NCBI GenBank assembly: GCA_946894095.1
Contig: OX335646.2
Coordinates: 17,726,077-17,790,076 of the forward strand
Length of the DNA: 64,000 nucleotides
DNA from: Incurvaria masculella
Taxonomy: Eukaryota; Arthropoda; Insecta; Lepidoptera; Incurvariidae
Direction: 5' to 3'
Below the pieces are notes generated by a model. That model saw only the letters and a program-made list of their open reading frames with translations. It made no database searches and had not been told where the DNA came from. Both the position numbers and the translations under genes were made by a program. This document shows, in pieces, positions 46,701 to 58,700 of the stretch. Numbering within the stretch: the stretch's first letter is position 1; each line of letters opens with the position of its first letter.

Positions 46701-49700
46701 GAACGAAAGATCAAACTGATCAAACTCTAATGTTACGACTATTGTCTAAGATTGGCTTGCCACAGTTATTTTCCTCGGTCCTTCTGGCCGACGTTTGAAA
46801 ATGAGCTGCACGGGACAGTTCGAAACGTCGCCCAGAAGGACCGAGGAAAATAACTGTGGTAAGCCAATCTTAGACAATAGTTTAAACACACACAGAACAC
46901 TCAAATCAGTTATCTAATGTTACGGATAGGACTGGTTACTTTAAACATGTCATTGAAGTATTTTAAAATGTTTTAATAAAAAACAATAAGAAAATAACAG
47001 TGTTGCCATAAATAGCTAACTTTAAAGAGGTAATCAGGAAGGTCAAGGAATCTAACAAATCCAACGTAACATTGTGCTGAATACAAGCACAGTGATACAA
47101 GTTTTCTTTGAAAACCACGAATATAATTCTCGTACTGAGAAAACGCTTGCAGACATTTGAGTATAGTATTTGCAGGAATGGCTGGAGTTCCTAAAGCAAA
47201 AGTTCCGTGGACTCGCTATTCTAACCGCGTGTCGCCGACATAGGGATACGTTACTCGGATCACTATGCAGTGCAGATTGCACAATATAACATAACCGTGA
47301 TAGTATCTCTCTGGCATATAATCTATTATCATTTTCGCTTCCGTCAACTACGTGCACGTTTCTCAGCGTAGCGTAGGTCTGGAGAAATAGAGGAAGCACT
47401 CGGATGTTATGTGAATCGTATTAAAAAAACAAGATTCAGTATTTTGAAATGGAAAAAAAATGTAATAAAAAAAAGGTAGTTAGAAATGTTTGTATTATTT
47501 GTATGTTTCACTCTTCTTATTGTTAATAAATTTTTGAAAGAGTTTTTATATTGTCACGCCTGTTGAAAGTGGACAAAAACACATATTGAAGAGAACCACA
47601 TTTTTGGAAATTCAATAATCCATTTTCATCAACATAAATTATCTTTGTTTTCGAACCACTTAAAAAGATTCTACGGATAAGATATAGTTAACTATCTTGT
47701 TAATTGTATAGTAAAGCTGCTTATAGCCCTTTTCTATTGTCACATGTTTTCAAGGATCATGACAAGATATTCGCAGGTCTCAAAATATGCAATCACACGG
47801 ATTACGCAATTACTTCAATACCACTGGCGGAAACGAGGGCCACTGGATGCGGCTAACTAATATCACAACTACGGTTAGGATACTAGCCCATCACACCGTT
47901 GCCATGCAAGAAACTTCAAGCGCATTGACCAGACTGAATACATGGAATATTGTTTGCAGTGTAAGGTACGGACCCAGATGGTCCAATGAAATCTAACCAA
48001 AGAAAGCCGTTCTACTGCAGCTAAAATAACGTCCCCGGATCGAAGTATCGTGATGTGGTGTAATAGGTTAATTTGTTCTTTTGGCTGACTTATGCTGAGA
48101 TTCAAAGACAGTTCTTGGGTCTTGAGACTATTCTTTAGTCTTCCGACTGCAAAATTTGACATTACTTCCATATGTTATATGCTAAAATTTAGTCATATTA
48201 TCATAGAACTACTTCTACTACTGCTACGTAGCGTGGTTATTTGAATCATCCAAAAGAGCATGCGATCTATAAGCGATATTTTATTGGCGGTCCTTTGCGA
48301 TAACGGCGATAATTAACAAAGTGATATTGAGAAACCTGTAATCGGAAAATAATGTCAAACAGCAATCCAACCGTCGATTGCACTAAAATAACCTAAACAC
48401 GAAGTCGCCGGCCTTGTGCCTCATAAATCATAATCTCGTACCTTAACCTAGCCGTCTCCGATCCGACAGAGTTGGACATAAAGATTGAAACATTAACGGT
48501 GAGTGCGCCAAAGATCGTGACGCGACCATAGACGTGACTATCGGCACTATGCAAAACTCGGTCGCCTACGACAATAGGAAGCCGAACGATACCATAAAGC
48601 GATTATCGAAATATGAAAGTGATCTAAATATCGATGGCGCAATCTCAAACTGGGCCGATTTCTGCAGTTATCGCGGGGTAGTTGAGCAATGACGTGGCGT
48701 ATGCATTAACGGTTCAATATCGTGACTGAACGCCGATAAAATCCCCAATCAAGTTCTCATTAAGAGCCTTACTTAAATTAAAGTCATATTCGTTTGCTTA
48801 GTTCACTGGAAATATTGCAACAAGGATTTACAAACCCTTCTACAAATACTTTGTAGTTTTCCAATAAATAATCATCAATGTATTTATTTTTCTCTTTATT
48901 GTTCTACCACCATGGTAACGTTGAGTTAAAATATCGCTTTCTATACAATTATAGGTTTTCAAAAATATATATTTGATATTTCGATGTGTCAAACCACAGA
49001 AAAAAAATGTGATTCAAACGTTTCCTTGCTGCTACCATTTGACTTGGTTGAGATTACCTAATTACAGATCAAGTAAATGAGAAAAAAGGTTTTCAAACAA
49101 TTAGTAAACTACGTTTGCATGGGAAGCGTAATTTTCTGATGCTCACCGGCCAGATGTTAAAAATGTTTATGAGACACTGTTTTTAAGGATATTGAAATAA
49201 AAATAAATTTAGGCTGTATAATCAAAATCAAGAACAAAATTTTATCTGTTTTGTATTTATGCGCACTGATGAATATAAAGTGGACTTGCTGAGGTTCTAT
49301 TAACTTGAGCGTTATACTTACTGTAATATCAGTTTCAACCTTTCATGAGTGTCCTTACGCAACGCATTAAGATTAAATCACCCGAATGCTTGCTTTGCTA
49401 AATTGCATAATGAAACAATTTATCTAACAATGGTGACCACGAAATCCAATTTGGTTGCCAAAGATAATGCGCTATTGGTTACCAGCTATTCGCAGCAGGC
49501 GTCGGATGCGTGTGCGCACCGTGGCTACCAAGCACAAGAGGTAACGTTGTTATTCAATTACAGCTTTCTAATTGGCCAGTGCAGCGAACAGAAGTGGCCG
49601 GGCCGATTCAAATAATTTCTGCTCGATCATTTGATATAATTTGACGATTTTTGGTATTCATCTGCCCTTTTATGTCTACCAAATTTTGTGTCTGATATTT

Positions 49701-52700
49701 TCATGTTTCGACATCCACTGTTCTTTCTTAAATTCTTCAACCTTTTATATTGCAAGATTTCTAGTGCCGACAATAGTTTTATTTCATAAGAATTGGATGG
49801 AGAATTAGAATACCCACAATCAAGATTTGAACGCGAACCACAGAAAGATTCTGCGTTGCAATTTATAAAGATGCTTCAGTTTTTTTTTCGAAAACAGTTT
49901 TTTTTCGAAAACAGATTTATCGACGAGAAAGATCGTAGTGATTATCCACCGATTCAACCACACCTTAAGCTGCAATACCAGTTTATAATATTTCCACAGA
50001 AGTACAAGTGTTACTAGTAGCATAACAACTCGTGATTGTGTAGTGGTAGAACAAGCTGTAACCGAGAACATGTTTATATGCAGGTGATCCAGTTTCTTAC
50101 GCTTCCGGACCCCTTTGTTTAAGTTGCCTTAGTTAGCTTTCCCTTCTACACTTTACCTTCCTCATTCTCCATTCAACGTTAAGTTATCATCATAAGCGCT
50201 TGTTGTGTGTCCGTTGTAAAAATATTTCAGCAGTATTTATTTTTTTAAAGGAAATAATTAAATTAACACTACCAACATATTATAAAAGATTTTTTTTTAT
50301 TATTGTCGTCGACTAATCGAACAACATAGGTATTAAAATTAATTTAAAAGTGGCTTAAGAACGAGAATTAGTGATAGATTAGCATATCTTATTGTTTCTC
50401 TTATAAAATTGGACATTTTTCTGCGTGATCATGTGATTTTTAGTTTACTAACCAGTGAATTATAACCATCTTGGAATGATCCATAAAAAGGTTAAATTTT
50501 AATTTAATTTTGACCGTACGTAATATTTTTGTGGACATATATCGTAAGGTCAGCAGTGGTATCGGGCATACATGACAAAAGTTTTAAACAGTAGTTCCGG
50601 TAGCATGTGTATTGTCATTGAAGAGACCTGTCGCTACGAATTCATTGTTAACACCGCAGTACCACGCACTACTATTCTATGTTAATATCACATGTCGATA
50701 GAAAGAAGATCGTAAAGTTTTTATACCCACGCACATTGACTTCCTGCATCCCAAATATCCCGCCAACAAGCGTCTTGGCAGATCAAGGCGAAGGCAGTGT
50801 CTGCTTAGCGTTGAGCCCTTTTCGGACAAGATTGGCTTAACAAGAGGTGGTCTAGTTTATGTTGTTGATAAAGAAAGTTATAGGACAGTGTAACGAATTC
50901 GTAAATTGTGGATCATAACCTAACCTTTTGTACAGCTCGTGCGATAGGGGCTACAGGGATTTCATGCGATAGGTTATGGGTTCAAGTCCTCGCCCCGGTC
51001 ATGCATAGTTGTTATAGTGGTTTCCATCCAGTTCAGTGTAGCCGTGCACATAAAGAGAAGATCCTGGAATGGCACCCAAATCCTTCGAGAATATGGTGTT
51101 TTAAGCTAATATCACAACGGTAGGTAGTAGTATTAGCTATCTGTGTCAGGTTGCATTAAGAAAAACTTTCTTGAAGAAAAAACGATCATTTGCAATTCAA
51201 TTAAATTTTGCAGACACTCAACGCATATTCAAGTTAAAAAAAATAAGTTCTACTTCCAAAATAGGAGACGTGAGAAGAGGAAGTCGACAAGTTGAACAAG
51301 ATTCCACTTCTCCACACAATTCTATGGGCACGTCGAGTCCACTCAGGGATCGCATTTAATATTTTGCATGCATTTAACTCACTTAGCAGCGATATTGTAA
51401 GGACGTCACCCCTCCCCTCCCGCAGGCAGGACGTGGGTGCTGGATAAATATTATGCGGCGCAAAACATCACGATGTAATATTTTTAAGAGCGACGACTGT
51501 GAGTGGGTTTCGAGTATGAAATAGTGCCATGGTTTAGTTTTCATTGTAATCGTGCATCTTTGTCATAAATCTTTACGTTAGGCAATTTATTTCTGATGAC
51601 ATGTATTGTGCATTTACGTCTCCTTGCAGCTTGTTTCGCAACGATTACTGACAGTTTGCTCCTTTTTCTCGGCCATTGTTGGTCTGAATAAGGCCATAGT
51701 TGAGGTAGATAAGTGTTGGCGAATTTACATACTATGAATATATAGCATTTATAGGGCGCATATTGTAGACAATCAGTGAGTGGTTCTTTTTTTTTATGCG
51801 ACCTGACATGGATGGCTAATACCCCACAACTACCGTTATGATATTAGCCCATTACACCACATTCCCGAAGGAATTTGGTGCCATGCCAGGACCTTCCATT
51901 TATGAGCACGGCTACATTGAACTGGATCGAAAACACTGACCATTTTTTATTGCCGCTTCGACCATCTTTTCATCTAATGCAATGGTACCAACCCGGGCGG
52001 GCTTAAACCCTACCACCAAGTAGGGGAACCTACAGGGGGAACTACAGTTTTACATGGATTCCGCAGCTCGCATACGTGACGAAATGCACTTATCGATGCA
52101 TTTCGGTATTGAACCCAGGCCTCCGGTACGCTAGGCCAGTCCCCGTGACACTAGGCTACGAGCCGCTCAAATGTTGTAAAGAAAAAAAAAATTCTCTTAA
52201 TACCGTCAAAAGTTCTGTTTAATTTTGCGTTGTAAAATTACTTCTTAATGTTTGAAATGTTTTTCAATAAAAGTACGTGAGATCAACCATTGCCTGAACC
52301 TTTTCGTGATTTTTTCTAATTTCAGATTAAGTTTTTACTGTATCCATAATGAGTTACCTACTTAAGTTATTATAATACAATACTAGTAGTAATCAATACC
52401 ACCATTACGACTTGGGTGATGGGGTCCAATCTAGCCTACAAAGTTTAAGAAGAACGGAATCACAGGCCTTACACGACGAATAGAGTGTGGGATTGGGAAG
52501 TCAACTAAAGCATCACTACCACTAGTTAGAGAGAGATGGAACAGTGCTCATTATATGAGAAACGTGTTTTTGCTAATTTTCTAATATTTGGCCGGTTTCC
52601 TTAAAGAGAGCATGGGTTGAAGTCATGGTGATCTGTGCATTTTTGGATTGCGCGGTAGACTCGAAAGTAATAACCCGGACAAGTACCTACCGATTCCTTG

Positions 52701-55700
52701 TGGATATTACTTCAAAGTAAAACTTGAAATATATGTAATTTCAGATCATTATATTGTAGCTACATAGAGATTTATATATGTTTTTGGGTAAAATAAGAAA
52801 TTTCAGTAAATTGTGTCTGAAACATATTGGTCTCGTCCGTCAGTTAACTCTATGTGTCTTTGCATAATTGACAGGGAAACAGTATAACCTACTGCCGGAA
52901 ACATTTTCTTTTAGTGCACCTTTGTATAACTAATTCGTTTTTAATTGGATATCTGCATTACATGATATAACAGTAGAGTAGATCTATGCTTAGGGCTTAG
53001 ATCATATTCAAAAATAGCTTATATCGACTATAAATATGCACGTATAACCAGAAAGCGCGTCGCAATATGTTGTTGTAAGTATGAACTCGTAGCAATGAAC
53101 TTGGCAGCTTCGCGCGTGATCATATCACCGCACGAACGCCAGGTTTTTAGCGCGGAAACTGTTTAAATACGTTTTTTTTAACAATTATGAAGTAATACCA
53201 ATCGGTACAATAATAAAAGTATTACGCTTACGTAGATACTTTTAATGGTATGTTGGACTTATCGTTATGGTTTGATTTGCGTATGTAATTTTCGTGACTT
53301 TACTTTTAAGACAAACACTGAACATTTGTGCATATATTCCGACACATTGTTTGAGATTTACTGATACCAATGCAATAATTTCAGTTTCAAGATGATTTAT
53401 CCCTATTTTCACCACCTCCAGTTACCTGAAATCTGATAAGTCTTTCGGTTAAATTGCATACTTACATGGTGTAACCGAAAGGTAACTTTGGGATGTTTGT
53501 AACTGAAGGAGGTTGAAACGGGCCCCTAGCCTACTTATTATATCTATAACCAGTTTATGGTTTAAGTCCGATTAATATTTTCGTCGAAAAAACTAATAAA
53601 GTTGCCATGGATATCCTACGTTAAATGAATATTAACGAGCGTGAAGATGGGTGATTGAGCGTAAATGATTGTGAATAATTTAAATGTGAAGCAGTGTGTT
53701 TGGAAGTCAGTTTGTTAAGTTCAAGCATAGCTCCAAGCGAGTTGCTCTAATTTTGAGTTATGTCAAGGGCGCGGCGTGACTGGGCCCCACGGTCCACGCG
53801 CCAGACGTTGCTTGTCAATCAACGGCCGACACCATGGAGCATTGTGTTGCCGGCAAGTTGTCGATCGCGCAACAGCCGAGGAATGCAGAGGAATGCGAGT
53901 TCCGGTTTGGAAGGGAACGAACACTCATTGCCTGCATACTTTAGTTTAATTGAACAACCCTATACTTTTTCCAAGTTACTCTCGTGCGCCAAGGATTTCC
54001 TACTATGGGCACATCATACGAGTACATACTTACATTGATGAACTGAAATTATGTTTAATTTGAACTGCATATTGAAGTACATACCTACCTATTTACTTTG
54101 AGCAACAGATGTTTAATTTCTTACATTAATTATAAATTCGAAATTTGAATTTAGGCCTTTCATCTTGGCAAAAATATTTTTTTATTTAAATTTTGTCGCA
54201 GAAGTTGTGCGATTGTAGGATAAGAAAGCATTGGAATCAGAAATAATACATGCACTGACAAAAATCGAGAAAGAATTGGTGAGTGTCATTTGTAATTCTG
54301 ATTTTTTATTTATATTTTATTTTATTATTATATTTAGTTTATTTTATTTATATTTAAATTTTCATGATAACTTTGGGCACAATATCGTTCCAGTATGCCT
54401 AAAAATACATACAAATACAGAACCTACAAATGTGGGCAATGTGTGTGTGTAATTTTGGCTCAACGTATCATAAGAAACATTCTATAATAATAAGAACTCA
54501 CCTGGGGGCAGTTTAGACTTGAGCATGTCCATCGCGACGACGTTGATGACGAGCACCCAGATGGGGCACTCCAGCAGGTCGCCCTCCGACTTGACGAAGG
54601 CGACGGCGCTCAGGCACTGCGTCTCCAGGCGCCGCCGGTCCGGGTAGGCGCGCCGCAGCTCCCGGTTCACGTTCGACTGGAACTTCTTCATGTCGAACAG
54701 CTGCGGAGGAGACGGCACTTGATCACATCGGAATGTCGTTTCAACTAAATTGTATACCAATTATTTAAGGTACTTATTCATAAAAAGGTTTTCATAATAA
54801 TAGATATGTAGAATGTAAAATTTTAATTATTTATGTAAAATGGCTTACTGAAATAAACATTTGTAAATTTGAATACTAACGCATGGTGGTTAATCTAGGC
54901 CAGACAGGGGGGTTACCATGGTAAGTTAACTCGCTGGGTGAATAGCTGATGAACCGCTAAGAGAGTAAATAAATCTGACTTTCAGTTGCATTTCGTACCA
55001 TGCTAACTCTCAAGCGACGTGTTATTCGGTCAAGTGAACTGAAAAGTACCAGTTGGCATGGTAAAAAATGCAACTAAACGTCTTTTGCCTGTTCACTTGC
55101 TATTCACCCAGCGAGTTAACATACCATGGTGAACCCTCAGGTGCGGGCAATCAATCAGCGCTTAGGTCGACTGAAATGTGTTGCGCTACTGAATACAGAA
55201 ACTGTATTTTTGTCTTGCCTTCAAAAATATTTGATTCGGTTCAGGTTAGTATATTAAGTGCTTCTGATAATATTTTATTTCTACTGGACCAATATGGATG
55301 GATATGGACTGCTATAAGAACAACCTACCCTATCGGGGTCTACTGCTCTTGATAGAATTATCAAAGCTTACTCTTCACACAGGGCGGTAACTTATCCTCA
55401 AGACAATAATATCCAAGGGCATCATTAGGGTTCCGTACCCAAAGGGTGAAAACGGAACCCTATTACTAAGCCTCCGCTGTCCGTCCGTCCGTCCGTCCGT
55501 CCGTCCGTCCGTCTGTCCGTCTGTCACAGGGCTGTATCTCAGTAACCGTAACAGATAGACAGCTGAAATTTTCACAGATTGTGTATTTATTTTGCCGCTA
55601 TAACAACAAATAGGTAAGATTATAAAATAATTAATAATTTAAATTAAATGTAGCCGTGCAAAATACAAAAAACTTTAGCATTAACATTTTTGTATTTTTT

Positions 55701-58700
55701 TTGTTCGATGGTACGGAACCCTTCGTGTGCGAGTCCGACTCGCACTTGACCGGTTTTTTTATATAGTGCTTTGTATGCCATAAGCAGATAAAAACATCAT
55801 GCAATACATCCACGGAATAACGTTCACGGATTTATGAAGCCAATGGCCCCGATTCTAGGGGCTGTAGAGGGATTCTCAGCTCTGGGCGTGTATTCTTGGC
55901 ATTCAGTCATTGCGGATTCAGTAGAGTTAACAGTAATGTCAAAGTAAATTCTTCTTCAGTTAACTCTACTGAATCCGCAATGACTGAATGCCAAGAATAC
56001 ACGTCCTGTAGTCCTGCCGCTGCACGATGAAGCGATGCTTGATCTCTAGACAGAAGGACCGATGAATCTAAATAGTTACGCAACATCTAGAAATTTCCTA
56101 ATGCCGGAGATTCCAAATATAGTAACTCACAACTGCATTCAATAACAGCGAAGAAACATTCCACCAGGTAATCCTATTCATACGCCCAAATAGATCATTC
56201 AATCAAACGTCAAGACGCGCACTGCGGTGGGCGATCGACCCGCCCGTCTTAAACAAAGATTATGTCATTGCCCGAGTCGCTGAAGACAACTGCGGCTGCA
56301 CTCTGCGGCAGAACAAATTAAATTCATTGCAGCCAATGAAGACGTTGCGCAAGATGGATGCACGCTGTAGCCGACGCCACTGACGAAGTAGCTGCACTGG
56401 CGGGGGCAGGCCGCGGCGGCGCGAGATTGCGTCAATCAGAATCCGGACGAAACATTTTCTTAGAGAGGCCGCTTATCCACTTGTCCGCAGGAACAGAACG
56501 AAAGAAAATCTTCGTTTTAGATGATCGATATTTTTATAATCAAACGAGGTTGATTCCGATGCTGCGGAATGTTGTTTCGGAGTTGATTGATTGATGTCTC
56601 CCTAGAACTTGTCTGCTTAATCGGCTATCGGTTCTGCGACGGGCATAGCCATCCCATTGCCACTTCAGCTTGCTGATCTTGTGGGATATGTCCACCAGTT
56701 TCGTTCCCTGATGGAAAAGTTCCCAGGCAGATTACCGTGGTATGTTTATTCTCCGGGTGAATAGTAAATGAATAGGCATTGAGTTTATTTCTGACGTTTA
56801 GTTGCATTTCGTACCATGCTAACTCAAATTTACCAGTTGGAATGGTACTAAATGCAACTAAACGTCAGATTTAGTCACTATTTATCCTGTTCACACCTGG
56901 CAAGTGATCTGCCATGGTGACCGAAGAAATACGAGCAAAGCCCTTTGCAAAACGATGGAGTAGCCTTTTTGTTACATGAACACAATATTTCATAAATATG
57001 TTTATTTTTTATTTTGGTGTCAACGATGATGTGGACAAACATCTTATCATTTACCACTATGATGACGAGATTACTTAGCAAAGCTGTACTTAATAGATGC
57101 TATCTTCAGATTGGCCCCAAGTTTTGTAAGTCATGGTTCGAACGATGCATCTTCATTGTTGATATAACTGACGTATTTTTTTGGGTTTTTTAAAATATGA
57201 TTTTAATAACAATGGTTTTTCATGTACATTAAAAACAATTAAGTATAATACTTATTCACATTTAGTTTCAATTCCGGATAGTAACTTCTTGTGTTACGTA
57301 TGAAAGTTTGCGCAACCACTTTTATATCTTAACCCTACTGCGCAGCGAGATAACATTGTCTTGGCATGTTTTATCAATTCACAAAAGATTTATGTGAGAA
57401 CTTCAAAGATTTACACAGACATGTGAGCTATTTCATCAGAGAGCTTAAAACAAGTGAATATTTTAATTTCAAGACAAATGATTTTGAGGAACATATTTAG
57501 AATATATTTAGATTAATCTGTTCATTGCGTATCAAGGAGAAAACATAGGAGACTCAAATCCATGGTACCAACCCGGGCGACCTTAAACCCTACCACCTAG
57601 TAGGTCCCCACCTACAATTTTACATGGATTCCGAACCATGGAGCAGCTCGCATTCGTGACGAAATGCACTTATCTAATTTAGAATGAGAAATAAAGTCGT
57701 GTAAAACAATACGTGCTACAAATTGATTTTACACTTAATAAGTGATCCACCATTACTAATAAGTGAAAAAGATGAAGGAAAACTTCATTGATCATTTCGG
57801 AAATCATCGGTGAATATAAGGCACCAGCGTAGCAGCACCGACACACAATATCCGCGCTCGGACAATGGGTTCGCGACTGTCGGTTTCATCGAGACTCGCT
57901 TTCGTTTCTATCTCTCAGGAAATAGAATAAAAGTCTGCTAAACAAATTGCAGCCTTAATTAGTTGTTGCCGTTGTTGCCCCGGTTGCCTAATGTTGCTTT
58001 TTATCTCTCCGCATTGTTTCCACAGCATTACGTAACGGCGACGGGTAATGGGGTGTGAATTGGCAACTTCTTTATTTTAGCTCGCAGAGGATTTGCCATT
58101 TGGGTGCACAATTTTAGGTAGTTTTTGCCGAATGGATTATTTATTTTAATAAAATATAATTACATGAATGTTACAGTGGAACTAAAAAAGCGCACATGTA
58201 CATATTTCTAGTGGTTTACTGACATTCTGGGGAATATAATTTTAAACCGTATATTTATTTTATCTAAGTGCATGATACTATCTAGTTGAACAAACAAATT
58301 TATTAGAATTTGAAATAGTAGACTTTTGCATAGTCTTAAATATAAGACAACAAGGATGAGATAGCCATGTCAAATCTAATCAAGAATGAATTTACCTTCT
58401 GATGCAATCGATTAGCTCACGTACCCGAATTCTCTATTAGTGGTTTATGTTTCACAGCATGAACATAAAATAACATAGTCCGAGACATTACAATGAAATC
58501 CCCAAAACATACAACCAATAAATTACGTTTTTTTCTCACGCGTGACTTGCATTTCATTGGTTTGATGCATAATGCACTTTTCTGCCCGCTCACTTGACCA
58601 CGGCACGACTCGTGCATCAGGCCTCCCGACGCCGCGCAACCTCTCGTTGTGTAATCTAATGAAAACCGAAATTACGAAGATCGAGCAGTGTCACGGTCGG

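Larger units (their letters stand above)
45901..54501. other. MH2-gene intron between exons B and C
   Basis: 8.6 kb with the hairpin at 46740-46879, a decayed SINE-like stretch (47800-47985), SINEs at 50930-51165 and 51786-52163, and a MITE at 53407-53518. 46890-47780, 48000-50920 and 52170-53400 show no recognised feature. 53760-53900 is a small GC-rich patch. Confidence 0.45.

Noticed and set aside
45103..52163. tRNA-like boxes as true tRNA genes
   Set aside because: The heads are followed by SINE bodies, have imperfect boxes, and do not show a full cloverleaf.
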